Shown here in pieces: positions 7,668 to 17,023 of a stretch of 64,000 bases of DNA. A model generated the notes under the pieces. That model searched no databases. It saw only the letters and a program-made list of their open reading frames with translations, and had not been told where the DNA came from. Position 1 is the first letter of the stretch. Every line of letters begins with the position of its first letter. The position numbers and the translations under genes are program-made. Location: positions 1 to 64,000 of the forward strand of contig NZ_VLLI01000006.1 of NCBI RefSeq assembly GCF_007830615.1, written 5' to 3'. The stretch is from Mucilaginibacter frigoritolerans (GTDB lineage Bacteria > Bacteroidota > Bacteroidia > Sphingobacteriales > Sphingobacteriaceae).

Positions 7668-9707
7668 ATGGAAAACATATTGTATAACATCAGCCAGGTT
7701 TTGGGTATCACCATTATCCATTCATTATGGCAGGCGCTGCTGGTTTATTTTATGCTTCGGCTGGTATTGATGTTTCCGGAAAGGCTTTCATCAATTACAA
7801 AATACTGGCTGGCCGTAAGCAGCATGCTGGTTGTAACCGGGTGGTTTATTTATACGCTGATTAATGAAATTAATATTTATAACTGGTTGGCTGTAATACC
7901 GTCAAGGTTAAATGCAATGCCTTTGCTGCTTAACCTTCCCACAGGCATTCACCAATTTGATGATCAAAGCATTCGGTATTATTATAATATTGAAGAATAT
8001 TTGCCTTACATAAGCGCTTTGTATGCCGTCGGACTCCTTTTTAATTCGGTAAAGCTTTTACTGGCCCGTAAAAAGATCAGTCTCCTTAAGCAAACTATGA
8101 GTATTGATATTGCCCTTCAATATAAGGTGAACAAATTTGCCGGAATGCTTAATATCAGCCAAAAAGTAAAGGCCGGCTTAAGCAAACTGGTTGATGTGCC
8201 CTGTATGGTAGGGTATTTTAAACCTGTTATTTTACTACCATTTACGCTGTCAACTTATCTTTCGGCCGAAGAAATTGAAGCCATATTGCTTCATGAGATG
8301 GCTCATATTAAACGGCATGATTACCTGATAAACGTATTTCAGCAGGTAATAAGCATATTATTATTTTTTAATCCGTGTACACAATTAATTAACCGGATTA
8401 TAAACGAAGAACGTGAGAACTGTTGCGACGACCTGGTTGTAAAGGCCACCGCAGATCCTATCATCTATGCAAAAGCATTATTGAAGCTTGAGCAAACCCG
8501 CCAAAACGACTGGAAGCTAGCGCTGGCCGCCACTGGCAGTAAGTACTATTTATTAAACAGAATTGAACGTATCATGAAAACCAAAAAACAAACTCCAAGC
8601 CTGCGCCCCGCATTGTTGGCCATGCTCATATTAACAGCCACAATAGGCATTGTGGCCTTATTAAAACCTGAAATTGCCCAGGGGAAAATATCCGTAAAAT
8701 TAATTAACCCTACTTTAAACAGTCTATTTGCTGATACAGCGCATAAAGCTAAAAAGGCTGCGCCATTACAAGCACATGCCACTAAAAAAGTTAATCATAC
8801 AACATATCAGGGAGATGCAAATCAAAAACTGAATGAATTATCGGCAGAAGTAAGTAAACACTCAGAGGCATTAAGTAAGCTTTATAGTAGTGAAGATTTT
8901 AAGATGACTCAAAAGCAGCTAGAAGAACACGGCAAGGTTGTGAATGCATATTATGACCGCCCCGAGTTAAAAAAACTACAGGAAGAGATGCAACAAGCCA
9001 GTGGTGATTATGCAAAAGATTACGGAAATGATCCCCAATTAAAGGAGATTACTGTCCAAATGAGTGAGGAAGGGCGGAAAATAGGCGCCTATTACAGCAG
9101 CCCTGAATTTAAGAAAGTAAATGCTGAGCTGGAAAAGAAATACGGTATTCCGCATGAACATGCCTATTATAATAACGATGATATTAAAGATGAGAATTAC
9201 AAGAAATATCAGGCTGAACTCAACACTCATATCCCTGCAAATATCAAACAAATACAAAAAGACCTGGAAAAACAGGGCGAACAGATAAGTGCCAAATATG
9301 ATTCACCAGATGCTAAGGCAAAAACTCAACGTATACAGATTTTGGGAGATAGCATGAGAATAGTTTATGATAATCCTGAAATTAAACAGCAACAACAAGA
9401 AATGGATAAGCTCGCTCAAAAAATGAGCACTTATCAAAATAGCCCGGAAATAAAAAGGGAGCAGGCACTACTTGACCAGGCTGTAAAAAGAATGACTGCT
9501 TACATCAACAGCCCCGAATACAGAAAATACGTTGCTCACGTGCAAAAGATGAGTTATAATTTCGATTACCATTATGACTACGACAAGCCAGAGAAACCAG
9601 AAAAACCTGAAGCGCCAGAAAAACCTGAAGTACCTGAAAAACCAGAAGTAGTGGCACCGGCACAACCTGTTCAACCGGTAGTACCGCCAGCGCCTGTTGA
9701 TCAATAA
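7668..9707 (+). CDS. M56 family (BlaR1-like) membrane metallopeptidase, paralogue
   Basis: The protein has 679 residues from ATG 7668. That start aligns its first residues (MENILYNISQVLGI) with the upstream paralogue and puts HEMAH at the same place, 209-213; an ATG at 7650 would add six residues. ERENCCDDLV follows. After the last membrane segment (about 308-325) lies a long charged region with degenerate 23-residue units of the type (S/N)PExK...M..Y, clearest in the last four. It ends in a PEKPE/PAQPV-rich tail. The peptidase half is close to its neighbour while the repeats have drifted, so the pair arose by tandem duplication. Likely partner of the BlaI-type repressor. Confidence 0.86.
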   Translation: MENILYNISQVLGITIIHSLWQALLVYFMLRLVLMFPERLSSITKYWLAVSSMLVVTGWFIYTLINEINIYNWLAVIPSRLNAMPLLLNLPTGIHQFDDQSIRYYYNIEEYLPYISALYAVGLLFNSVKLLLARKKISLLKQTMSIDIALQYKVNKFAGMLNISQKVKAGLSKLVDVPCMVGYFKPVILLPFTLSTYLSAEEIEAILLHEMAHIKRHDYLINVFQQVISILLFFNPCTQLINRIINEERENCCDDLVVKATADPIIYAKALLKLEQTRQNDWKLALAATGSKYYLLNRIERIMKTKKQTPSLRPALLAMLILTATIGIVALLKPEIAQGKISVKLINPTLNSLFADTAHKAKKAAPLQAHATKKVNHTTYQGDANQKLNELSAEVSKHSEALSKLYSSEDFKMTQKQLEEHGKVVNAYYDRPELKKLQEEMQQASGDYAKDYGNDPQLKEITVQMSEEGRKIGAYYSSPEFKKVNAELEKKYGIPHEHAYYNNDDIKDENYKKYQAELNTHIPANIKQIQKDLEKQGEQISAKYDSPDAKAKTQRIQILGDSMRIVYDNPEIKQQQQEMDKLAQKMSTYQNSPEIKREQALLDQAVKRMTAYINSPEYRKYVAHVQKMSYNFDYHYDYDKPEKPEKPEAPEKPEVPEKPEVVAPAQPVQPVVPPAPVDQ

Positions 9708-9815
9708 CTAACGAGCTTAGCCAATAGACGCTCCGATTGGGTTGAACAAAAGCTGCTAATTAAATTAGCTATTTCATCAACACCATAAAACATAATCAAC
9801 TAAAACCCTTAATTT

Positions 9816-9845
9816 AGTATCCTCCAAACAGGGGATACTTTTTTT
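9816..9845 (+). terminator. Hairpin terminator abutting the recN start
   Basis: AGTATCC (9816-9822) pairs with GGATACT (9833-9839) across a 10-nt loop and is followed by seven T, the last being 9845. The recN ATG is at 9846. It has the form of an intrinsic terminator for the M56 operon, but it leaves no space for a ribosome site of recN. It could instead, or also, act as an attenuator. Confidence 0.7.
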
Positions 9846-11522
9846 ATGCTTCAGAAGCTCAGTATTAATAATTACGCCTTAATTGATAACCTTGAAATTA
9901 GTTTTGGCAGCGGGTTAAACATACTCACCGGCGAAACAGGGGCCGGAAAATCCATTATCTTGGGTGCACTTTCGCTCATATTAGGTCAGCGGGCCGAGAG
10001 TCGTTATTTTTTTAATCAGCAAAAAAAATGTGTAATCGAAGGATCATTTAAAATCGGTGCATTTCATTTAAAACAGTTCTTTGAGGAGAATGATCTTGAT
10101 TACGAAGCCGATACGGTTTTGCGGCGAGAAATATCTGCCGACGGTAAATCAAGGGCATTTGTGAATGATACTCCGGTAAACCTTACAGCCCTTAAAGCTT
10201 TGGGCGAAAGATTGATAGATATCCATTCGCAACATGCTACCTTAGAGATTAATGATCCGGAGTTTCAGTTACTGGTGGTTGATGCCGTGGCTAAACATGA
10301 TGATCTGCTGAACGAGTATCGTACAAAATTTAAATCGTACAAAAAAGCAACAAACAAACTGGAACGCCTAATCAGCGAAAGTGATCAGGCTAAAGCGGAT
10401 CTGGATTATTTTCAGTTTCAGTTTGATGAACTGGAAAAAGCCAAACTTGCGGCCGATGAACAAGTGCCCCTTGAACAGGAACTTTATACCTTAAATAACG
10501 CCGGCGAAATAAAACGCAACCTGCTTGGCGCTTTTTATTTAATGCAGGATGGCGAAACCGCAGCTATTATTCAACTGCGCGAAGCCGGGCATCAGCTTTC
10601 AACTTTAGAGAAGTTTAATCCTAAAATTGAAGAGTTGCATCAGCGTTTAAACAGCACGCTAATTGAGTTAAAAGACATTGCTGCTGAAATTGAAATACTT
10701 GAACAACATACCATTACTGATGATGCCCGCGCCGAAGAAGTAAATACTCGTTTAAGCTTGATTTACAATCTGCAAAAAAAACATCGCGTTAGCAACAATG
10801 CGGAGCTTTTAGCATTACAGGACGACCTGTCAGGAAAAATACAGCAAGCAGTTTTCGGTGATGAGGCAATTGAAAAACTAAAACAACAGCTTAAAACAGA
10901 TAAGGATGAGCTGGAAAAATTAGCTAAAACATTGTCTGCCAACCGCAAAAAGGTTATCCCCGCCATTGAACAGCAAGTATTGGGAGCCTTAAGCGAAATG
11001 GGCATGGGTAATGCTGCTTTTAAAATCAATTTGACTTCAACTTCAGCATCAGGCTCCTCATCAGTGGGTTTGAGTGCCAATGGAATTGACGAGGTTAAAT
11101 TTCTTTTCACGGCAAATAAAGGCCATGCTTTATCAGAAATGAGCAAGGTAGCATCAGGCGGTGAGCTTTCCAGGCTGATGCTGAGCATTAAATCATTAAT
11201 AGCACAGAACACGGCTTTGCCAACTATTATTTTTGATGAGATAGATACAGGAGTATCAGGCGAGGTAGCTAATAAAGTTGGGCAAATAATGAAGCAATTG
11301 GCTAATAATTTACAGGTTATTACCATTACCCACTTACCCCAAATTGCAAGCAAGGGACAAAGCCATTATTTTGTTTATAAAGATGATGAAGGCGCAACTA
11401 CCTATACCCGTATTAAACAATTGGACAAACAGGAACGCGTATTGGAAATTGCAAAAATGTTAAGCGGCGATAAACCCGGTGAAAGCGCTTTGCAAAATGC
11501 GCGGGAATTGCTTGGCAGTTAA
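9846..11522 (+). CDS. recN: DNA repair protein RecN
   Basis: This 558-residue cytosolic SMC-like ATPase for double-strand break repair starts MLQKLSINNYALID, the standard RecN start, so the ATG is sound. Walker A GETGAGKS is at 29-36; the signature SGGELSRLML and Walker B IIFDEIDTGVSG lie near 430-475, with the Q/H-loop region ITITHLPQIA after them. The middle 160-370 is coiled coil. The length is normal for the family. It lies directly behind a terminator-like hairpin, which is odd, and 111 bp before fabI. SOS control is not visible. Confidence 0.96.
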   Translation: MLQKLSINNYALIDNLEISFGSGLNILTGETGAGKSIILGALSLILGQRAESRYFFNQQKKCVIEGSFKIGAFHLKQFFEENDLDYEADTVLRREISADGKSRAFVNDTPVNLTALKALGERLIDIHSQHATLEINDPEFQLLVVDAVAKHDDLLNEYRTKFKSYKKATNKLERLISESDQAKADLDYFQFQFDELEKAKLAADEQVPLEQELYTLNNAGEIKRNLLGAFYLMQDGETAAIIQLREAGHQLSTLEKFNPKIEELHQRLNSTLIELKDIAAEIEILEQHTITDDARAEEVNTRLSLIYNLQKKHRVSNNAELLALQDDLSGKIQQAVFGDEAIEKLKQQLKTDKDELEKLAKTLSANRKKVIPAIEQQVLGALSEMGMGNAAFKINLTSTSASGSSSVGLSANGIDEVKFLFTANKGHALSEMSKVASGGELSRLMLSIKSLIAQNTALPTIIFDEIDTGVSGEVANKVGQIMKQLANNLQVITITHLPQIASKGQSHYFVYKDDEGATTYTRIKQLDKQERVLEIAKMLSGDKPGESALQNARELLGS

Positions 11523-11530
11523 CATTAAGC

Positions 11531-11581
11531 AGCTAGCAGTTTGCCATTTTTTGTGCAAAATACTAAAGCAAACTGCCTGCT
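11531..11581. repeat. Imperfect inverted repeat between recN and fabI
   Basis: AGCTAGCAGTTTGC (11531-11544) and GCAAACTGCCTGCT (11568-11581) can pair with two mismatches around a 23-nt loop. A further AAACTGCAAAC follows. There is no T-run, so a terminator role is weak. Confidence 0.5.
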
Positions 11582-11633
11582 ATAAACTGCAAACTAATTT
11601 TATAACTTTACAGCCGATTATTAAACTTTAAAC

Positions 11634-12446
11634 ATGGCTTATAACTTATTAAAAGGTAAAAAAGGGATTATTTTTGGTGCGCTAAACGAGCAATCCATAG
11701 CCTGGAAAGTAGCACAGCGTGCTGTTGAAGAAGGCGCTGAAATTATTTTGAGCAACGCCCCTATCGCCTTACGTATGGGCGAATTAAATAAACTTGCCGA
11801 ACAATGCAACGCGCCTGTTATTGGGGCTGATGTTACCAATACCGATGACATTGTTAACCTGTTCACCAAATCCCAAGAGCATTTTGGCGGTGGTGTAGAC
11901 TTTATTCTGCACTCTATTGGTATGAGCGTTAACGTTCGTAAAGGCATTAGCTACCCTGAAAATAATTACGATTTTACCCACAAAGGGCTTGATATATCAT
12001 CATTAAGCTTACACCGTGTATTACAAACGGCCATGAAAATGGATGCTATTAATGAATGGGGATCAGTACTTGCCCTTACCTATATCGCCGCGCAACGTGT
12101 GTTTCCTGATTATAACGATATGGCTGATAACAAAGCCTATCTGGAAAGTATTGCGCGTAACTTCGGCTACTATTACGGTACTAAAAAACACGTACGTATC
12201 AATACGGTATCTCAATCCCCTACCCGCACCACTGCAGGTTCTGGTGTTAAAGGATTTGACGGCTTTATTAATTACGCTGAAAAAATGAGTCCATTAGGTA
12301 ATGCCAGTGCGGACCAGTGTGCCGACTACTGTGTTACCTTATTCTCTGATTTAACTAAAATGGTAACTATGCAAAACCTGTTCCATGATGGTGGTTTCTC
12401 CTTTACCGGGGTTACACAAGCTGTTATTGAACAAATGGAAAAATAA
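11634..12446 (+). CDS. fabI: Enoyl-[acyl-carrier-protein] reductase (NADH)
   Basis: The protein has 270 residues and is a short-chain dehydrogenase-like enzyme for the last step of fatty-acid elongation (type II FAS, cytosol). The N-terminal nucleotide site is GIIFGALNEQSIAW, and LHSIGMS follows near 90. The catalytic pair is intact: LTYIAA holds the first Tyr, and Y-x6-K is seen in YNDMADNK. The C-terminus QNLFHDGGFSFTG is typical of FabI. The leader is 40 nt or less with a weak TAACTTTA box at about 11602. It is followed by a strong bidirectional terminator. The FabI class is the target of triclosan-like inhibitors, which is family knowledge. Confidence 0.95.
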   Translation: MAYNLLKGKKGIIFGALNEQSIAWKVAQRAVEEGAEIILSNAPIALRMGELNKLAEQCNAPVIGADVTNTDDIVNLFTKSQEHFGGGVDFILHSIGMSVNVRKGISYPENNYDFTHKGLDISSLSLHRVLQTAMKMDAINEWGSVLALTYIAAQRVFPDYNDMADNKAYLESIARNFGYYYGTKKHVRINTVSQSPTRTTAGSGVKGFDGFINYAEKMSPLGNASADQCADYCVTLFSDLTKMVTMQNLFHDGGFSFTGVTQAVIEQMEK

Positions 12447-12465
12447 AAGATCCATTTTAATACAT

Positions 12466-12506
12466 AAAAAAAGGTTCCCCGGATATATTCCAGGGAACCT
12501 TTTTTG
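12466..12506. terminator. Bidirectional terminator between fabI and a lipoprotein gene
   Basis: AAGGTTCCC (12471-12479) pairs with GGGAACCTT (12493-12501) around a 13-nt loop, with A-run before and T-run after. It can serve both convergent genes. Confidence 0.9.
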
Positions 12507-12528
12507 TTTTCCTTTAGGTTATTATCTC

Positions 12529-12936
12529 TTAGTTAGAATCAACCAAAATAATTTTAACCTTTATTGGCAATGTTGGTTGTACAGCAGTAGTACCATCAGA
12601 TGATTGGGCATAAAGCGTTACGTTACCTGCATTGTAAGTATAGCTATAAGCTATACCAGCATAAGTTTCGGGTAATTGCTCGTAAGTAGTTCCACCATCG
12701 TAAGAAATAGCAACTATAATACCGCCGTACTGTGCAAAATTGTTGCTTATTAAACTCACATTAATAGGAGCCTGATACGATTTGTTACCGCCATTATCGG
12801 TGTATAAAGTCCAGTCGGTAGTGGCCAGGTTAGCGTAAACCGTTTGATTGGTTGTGGCTGGTGAAACATATTGTTTTGTGCATGAAGTTGCTGCAAACAA
12901 AATAACGCAGCCAAGGATAGTCAAGATTTTTTTCAT
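12529..12936 (-). CDS. Small lipoprotein of unknown function
   Basis: The protein has 135 residues. A lipoprotein signal with lipobox ATSC (Cys 19) is followed by about 115 residues rich in Tyr, Thr and Asn with beta-strand character (TDWTLYTDNGGNKSYQAPIN, then the second half). No domain is recognised. The pattern, a single small beta domain on a lipid anchor, is common for uncharacterised Bacteroidetes surface lipoproteins. It is convergent with fabI and in the same direction as the MG2-plug gene's neighbour, but with its own spacer. Confidence 0.75.
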   Translation of the reverse strand: MKKILTILGCVILFAATSCTKQYVSPATTNQTVYANLATTDWTLYTDNGGNKSYQAPINVSLISNNFAQYGGIIVAISYDGGTTYEQLPETYAGIAYSYTYNAGNVTLYAQSSDGTTAVQPTLPIKVKIILVDSN

Positions 12937-13075
12937 AAATAAGAGTTTTAACTGTATTATAAGAACAACGTTTTTGTAAAAGGTTTAATATAAGTTAAAG
13001 TTTTTTTCTAAAAAAAATCTATTAACCAACCCTTAACAAAAACTATTATCTTCAAATTTAAAATAATTCTTTAAA

Positions 13076-15787
13076 CTAATCAATTTTATACCGATAAACC
13101 TGCCGGCCTAAATTGCCATCACTATCAATACCTTCCACTACAACACGATAATTTCCTTTAGTATCGGCATTAAAAAACTCAAACGAAGCATTGCCTTCTT
13201 TATCAGTTATGATATTGGGTTTCCAATAAATGGTACTACGTAAATCAGGAATTTTCGAATTGGTTTTGGGGTCGTCGTATTTCGGCGAATAAAACTCGCG
13301 TACCTTACTGTATCCTTTTGGGATAAATGTAATAACACCCGGCGCATACCGTTGATAGGCGTAACCCTCATTGCCATTTTTTGTGGTAATAATCAATAAG
13401 CCATTGCCACCTTTACCACCGTAAATAGAAGTATATTGTATGCTGCGTAAGACCTCAACACTACCTATATCATTCGGATTTAAACTACTTAAAACAACCC
13501 CATCAACGTAAACCCCATCAAGAATTATTTGCATGGGCCTGCTTAAATTTCGCATTAAAAAAGGTGTATCGTTACGAAAAATCACCCCATTTATGCGCCC
13601 CTGCAGGCAATCAGCTATATCTGCACATCCTTGAAGAGCATCTGGCGCTATTACCTGGTCGGCATTACCTGGGCCATTTAAGTTTGATGAATTTTTAACA
13701 GCTTGCATTTTTTTGTCTTTTATAACCACTTCCTTTAAGGCAATTGAACGATTAATTGTACCGTTCCTAATTCCACTTTCATAAGCTGCTTTACTATTCT
13801 TTAAAAAGGGGGATATTTCATCAACTGCATTTGCCTGCCAATCAGGCGCATTTTTATTTTCCCTTACCCGTTGCTGTAATAGATTATCCAATTCAACCTG
13901 GAGGTTTTTATGGTCTTTAGCACTGCGCCCCTGTATTAAAAATCTTATACTATCTTTAAAAACCAGGTTTTTGAAGGTAAAGCGCCCCTCACTATCGGTT
14001 AGCGTATCTATCATAAAGATGCTTTGATTAGCAGTAAACAAAGTTACCTTTCCATTTACTACGGGTTTGCCAAATAAATTTTTTAAATGCCCTGATATTT
14101 GTAGCGATTTCTCAGGAGAATAAGCAACAGTCTTAATATCATCTTCCAATACCTGTTTCCACTCAAACCGGTGGTATCCCTGGGTAAGCATAAGCGCATC
14201 CAAATCAGCATTAGTTTTTTCATCGTCATGAGCAAAGTAATAGCCCGGTTTTTCAATATATCCCCTGATATCTGCTGTAAGCAAAAGACCGGAAAAAATA
14301 GAACTTTCATTCTCATCAGCTGGCACTATCGATTCATTGGTAACCGCTACTGAAAAACTCCCAACCACCGGCTGGTCATTTTTATTTTTTGTATTGAGTT
14401 CTATTTTTACTTTTTGGCGAGGGGTATATTCTTGTTTGTCGGCTTTCAGATTCAATTTTAATTCATCATGATTTTTAATAAAAACCAAACGCTCGTTCAA
14501 TGGCTCGCCAGATGAATTAAACAGGGTAAACTGAATTATCCCGGTTGGAAATTTACTTTTTGGGATAACAACGTTAAAGGATTTACTACCTGCCTGGCTC
14601 TTGCCTGCAAAATAAATGGTTCCACGGCTTTGTGCAATTAAGCTTATCACTTCTGTTGTTGAAGTACTACTTTCAACTTCCGCTCCCGGGATTATTTTAA
14701 CTTCAATATTATCGTTACCTGTGTCATCTACGGTTAAAGAATAACCTGTATTAACAGCTGTAGGTAAACTGACTATATTAACAGATCCATCGACATAAGT
14801 AATTGCTGCTTTGTAAATTTTACCACTTTCGGGCTTGAAATTAAAAACGCCCATAGCCAATTGATTACTGTTAAACGTTGCAACCTGCTTATTTTCATTA
14901 TCAGTAACTACTCCTTTTATTTCGGTTCCCAGCCCATTGGCAGCGACAGCCTTAAAAGCCATTTTTGTTTCATTGCCAGAAACAAGATTACCTCCTTCTG
15001 GAAAAAACTGCACATCCACGTTTGCAGAGGTTGCTTTCACCAAGAGTATTTTTTTTACTGATGATTTGTCTGCAAGCTTTATATCTGTGATGATACGTTC
15101 AGCTCCGTTGACGCCCGAAGGGTTAATAAAATTGATATTTAAATTTCCGTCTGTATCTGTTTGCCCCTTGCCATTGGCAATGTTTTTATTGCCTGTTTGC
15201 ACCTGATAAGTAACCGGAATGCTTGCATAAACGGTACCATCCACATTGGTATATTTAATATGCGCATTCACCTGCTGAGTCCCATTTTGGTTACCATAAT
15301 TGTAACTGGCTTCGGTGAGTACCTGGTTAGTAATTACATTACTGATAGTGATGGTTTTATCAAAAAAATATTCTTCACCTGCATTTCGCATCCAATTGGT
15401 ATAGGCCCTTATGCGATAATTACCTTCATTAAGTGTATCAGGCAAAGAGAAATCGCCCCAGGTTAAGCCACTTACAATTGGGAGCTTAAGGCGCTGTTTA
15501 ACAGAATCACGGTCATCAATCAGTTCAACATTTAACACGCCGCTAATACCTGATAATTGATGATTGCTACCCGCAGTTACATAGGCCTTAAACCAGATGT
15601 CATTACCTGTGGCATAATAAGATTTATCCAATTGCAGGTAAACATTCTCCTGCGGATGAACCACCATCCATCTATTAAATTGGATAATAATATGTTGTAA
15701 TGGATCAATGTCAAAGCTGGAAAATGCTGATATAATGATAATACCGCCAAACAATAAAATGCCCGCAACTATCTTTCTGAAGTTCAT
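13076..15787 (-). CDS. MG2-domain protein with C-terminal TonB-receptor plug-like domain
   Basis: The protein has 903 residues from ATG 15787; a TTG nine codons earlier is less likely. It has a signal peptide or anchor (IVAGILLFGGIIIISAFSSF). The macroglobulin-2 type start (HPQENVYLQLDKSYYATGND) is followed by several beta-sandwich domains to about 640. A plug-like domain follows at about 710-800 (LQGRINGVIFRND, DGVYVDG, VEVLRSIQYTSIYGGKGG), then a final MG-like strand region. There is no beta-barrel, so it is not a transporter. Proteins of this build are frequent in Bacteroidetes; their job is unknown. Envelope location is inferred. Confidence 0.8.
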   Translation of the reverse strand: MNFRKIVAGILLFGGIIIISAFSSFDIDPLQHIIIQFNRWMVVHPQENVYLQLDKSYYATGNDIWFKAYVTAGSNHQLSGISGVLNVELIDDRDSVKQRLKLPIVSGLTWGDFSLPDTLNEGNYRIRAYTNWMRNAGEEYFFDKTITISNVITNQVLTEASYNYGNQNGTQQVNAHIKYTNVDGTVYASIPVTYQVQTGNKNIANGKGQTDTDGNLNINFINPSGVNGAERIITDIKLADKSSVKKILLVKATSANVDVQFFPEGGNLVSGNETKMAFKAVAANGLGTEIKGVVTDNENKQVATFNSNQLAMGVFNFKPESGKIYKAAITYVDGSVNIVSLPTAVNTGYSLTVDDTGNDNIEVKIIPGAEVESSTSTTEVISLIAQSRGTIYFAGKSQAGSKSFNVVIPKSKFPTGIIQFTLFNSSGEPLNERLVFIKNHDELKLNLKADKQEYTPRQKVKIELNTKNKNDQPVVGSFSVAVTNESIVPADENESSIFSGLLLTADIRGYIEKPGYYFAHDDEKTNADLDALMLTQGYHRFEWKQVLEDDIKTVAYSPEKSLQISGHLKNLFGKPVVNGKVTLFTANQSIFMIDTLTDSEGRFTFKNLVFKDSIRFLIQGRSAKDHKNLQVELDNLLQQRVRENKNAPDWQANAVDEISPFLKNSKAAYESGIRNGTINRSIALKEVVIKDKKMQAVKNSSNLNGPGNADQVIAPDALQGCADIADCLQGRINGVIFRNDTPFLMRNLSRPMQIILDGVYVDGVVLSSLNPNDIGSVEVLRSIQYTSIYGGKGGNGLLIITTKNGNEGYAYQRYAPGVITFIPKGYSKVREFYSPKYDDPKTNSKIPDLRSTIYWKPNIITDKEGNASFEFFNADTKGNYRVVVEGIDSDGNLGRQVYRYKID

Positions 15788-16255
15788 ATGGTAAATAAAC
15801 TTCAATTTAAACAAAGGATATTATTGCTTTGGTAACAAGTATGTTAAGGTTTAATTTTTGAATATTTTTTGTTGTAAGAATACCATAATCTGGTCCTTTT
15901 ATGAAGTTTATACCAGTACTCCTTTTTTATTCATTTCATTAATCAGAAGCGCTTTTAAAACCAGAATTCTTCTATTAAAAATACAGATAATCTCATTTTC
16001 AATAAAAATTAACAAAAGTTGAAATTTTTATTACCAAACGTTATAATAATTGAATAATTTTTATTTTTTTTATAATATAATTACAACCTTAACATAGGCT
16101 TGCTTTGCAACCAAAAGATTACTCAATGTTATCCATTTGTTAACGACGAGTTAACCAAAACACAACATTGATACCTCAATTTTGGAGGGATTCTGAAGAG
16201 GCTTAAAATTTTGCTTCTGCATTCTGAATAAATTAATTCTTATTCCATAATAAAA
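15788..16255. other. Intergenic region between divergent genes, no gene seen
   Basis: The 468 bp are very AT-rich and must hold the promoters of the MG2-plug gene (minus) and of the sigma factor (plus). A near-match ATCCTTTG lies on the minus strand at 15812-15819, 24 nt before ATG 15787. I see no hairpin, repeat or small gene of note. Confidence 0.5.
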
Positions 16256-16846
16256 ATGAGCATTATAAAAGGAATATTTACGTCCCGGAACCAACAAGCA
16301 GATACAGGCGATGAGGCTGGTTTTGAAGCTCTTTTTAAAGAATTTTATGACAGACTGGTATATTTCTCATTCCAGTTTGTTTATGATAAGGATCAGGCCC
16401 GGGATATTGTACAGGATGCATTTATCAAATACTGGAATCAGCACGAAGAAATATTGGATAATAAAGCAGCCATCAAAAATTTCCTGTACAGCACGGTACG
16501 CAATGCCAGCCTGAATCACATAAGGCACAGCAAAATTGTAGCAGGTTATATTCAACTGCATAACACTATTGAACCGGAGGAAGCCCCCATTATTGATGCC
16601 ATTATTACTGCCGAAGTTGTTGCCGAAATCCATTCAGCTATTCAATCATTACCTGAGAGCTATCGCCAGGTTTCTGTTTTAAGTTACCTGGAAGGCAAAA
16701 AGAACCAGGAAATTGCCGATGAACTGGATATGTCTATCAATACCGTAAAAAAACAAAAACAAAGGGCCCTGCAACTGCTTCGCATGAAAATGGTGCCCGA
16801 AATGTACATGCTATTAATAGCACTTTCTGTTAAAACCTTTTTATAA
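16256..16846 (+). CDS. ECF RNA polymerase sigma factor (sigma-70 family, Bacteroidetes FecI-like)
   Basis: The protein has 196 residues. Region 2 is at about 22-90 (LFKEFYDRLVYFSF, DIVQDAFIKYW), and region 4 at about 130-185 (LPESYRQVSVLSYLEGKKN, QEIADELDMSINTVKK). It is followed by a FecR anti-sigma factor and a TonB receptor with an STN domain, the hallmark of cell-surface signalling: ligand binding outside releases this factor to transcribe the uptake genes. Spacing to fecR is 177 bp, so a separate promoter for fecR is possible. The final 15 residues form a short hydrophobic tail. Confidence 0.92.
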   Translation: MSIIKGIFTSRNQQADTGDEAGFEALFKEFYDRLVYFSFQFVYDKDQARDIVQDAFIKYWNQHEEILDNKAAIKNFLYSTVRNASLNHIRHSKIVAGYIQLHNTIEPEEAPIIDAIITAEVVAEIHSAIQSLPESYRQVSVLSYLEGKKNQEIADELDMSINTVKKQKQRALQLLRMKMVPEMYMLLIALSVKTFL

Positions 16847-17023
16847 TCTAGTGCGCTTCACTTAAACTTATCTGACGTTTTTGAAGGATTACTTTCTATT
16901 TCTATAGCTATCAACTGCCTATCTCTGCTAATTCTAAACGTGTTTCTAAAAATTATTAAAAAAAAGTTTCATTCGCTTTATCCTTTTTAAATATTGAAGT
17001 GTCTTTATTGATGAAAAGGCACC

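Noticed and set aside
10763..11353. 196-codon frame antisense to recN
   Set aside because: It shares the whole stretch with the firmly identified RecN C-terminal ATPase part; no family match.
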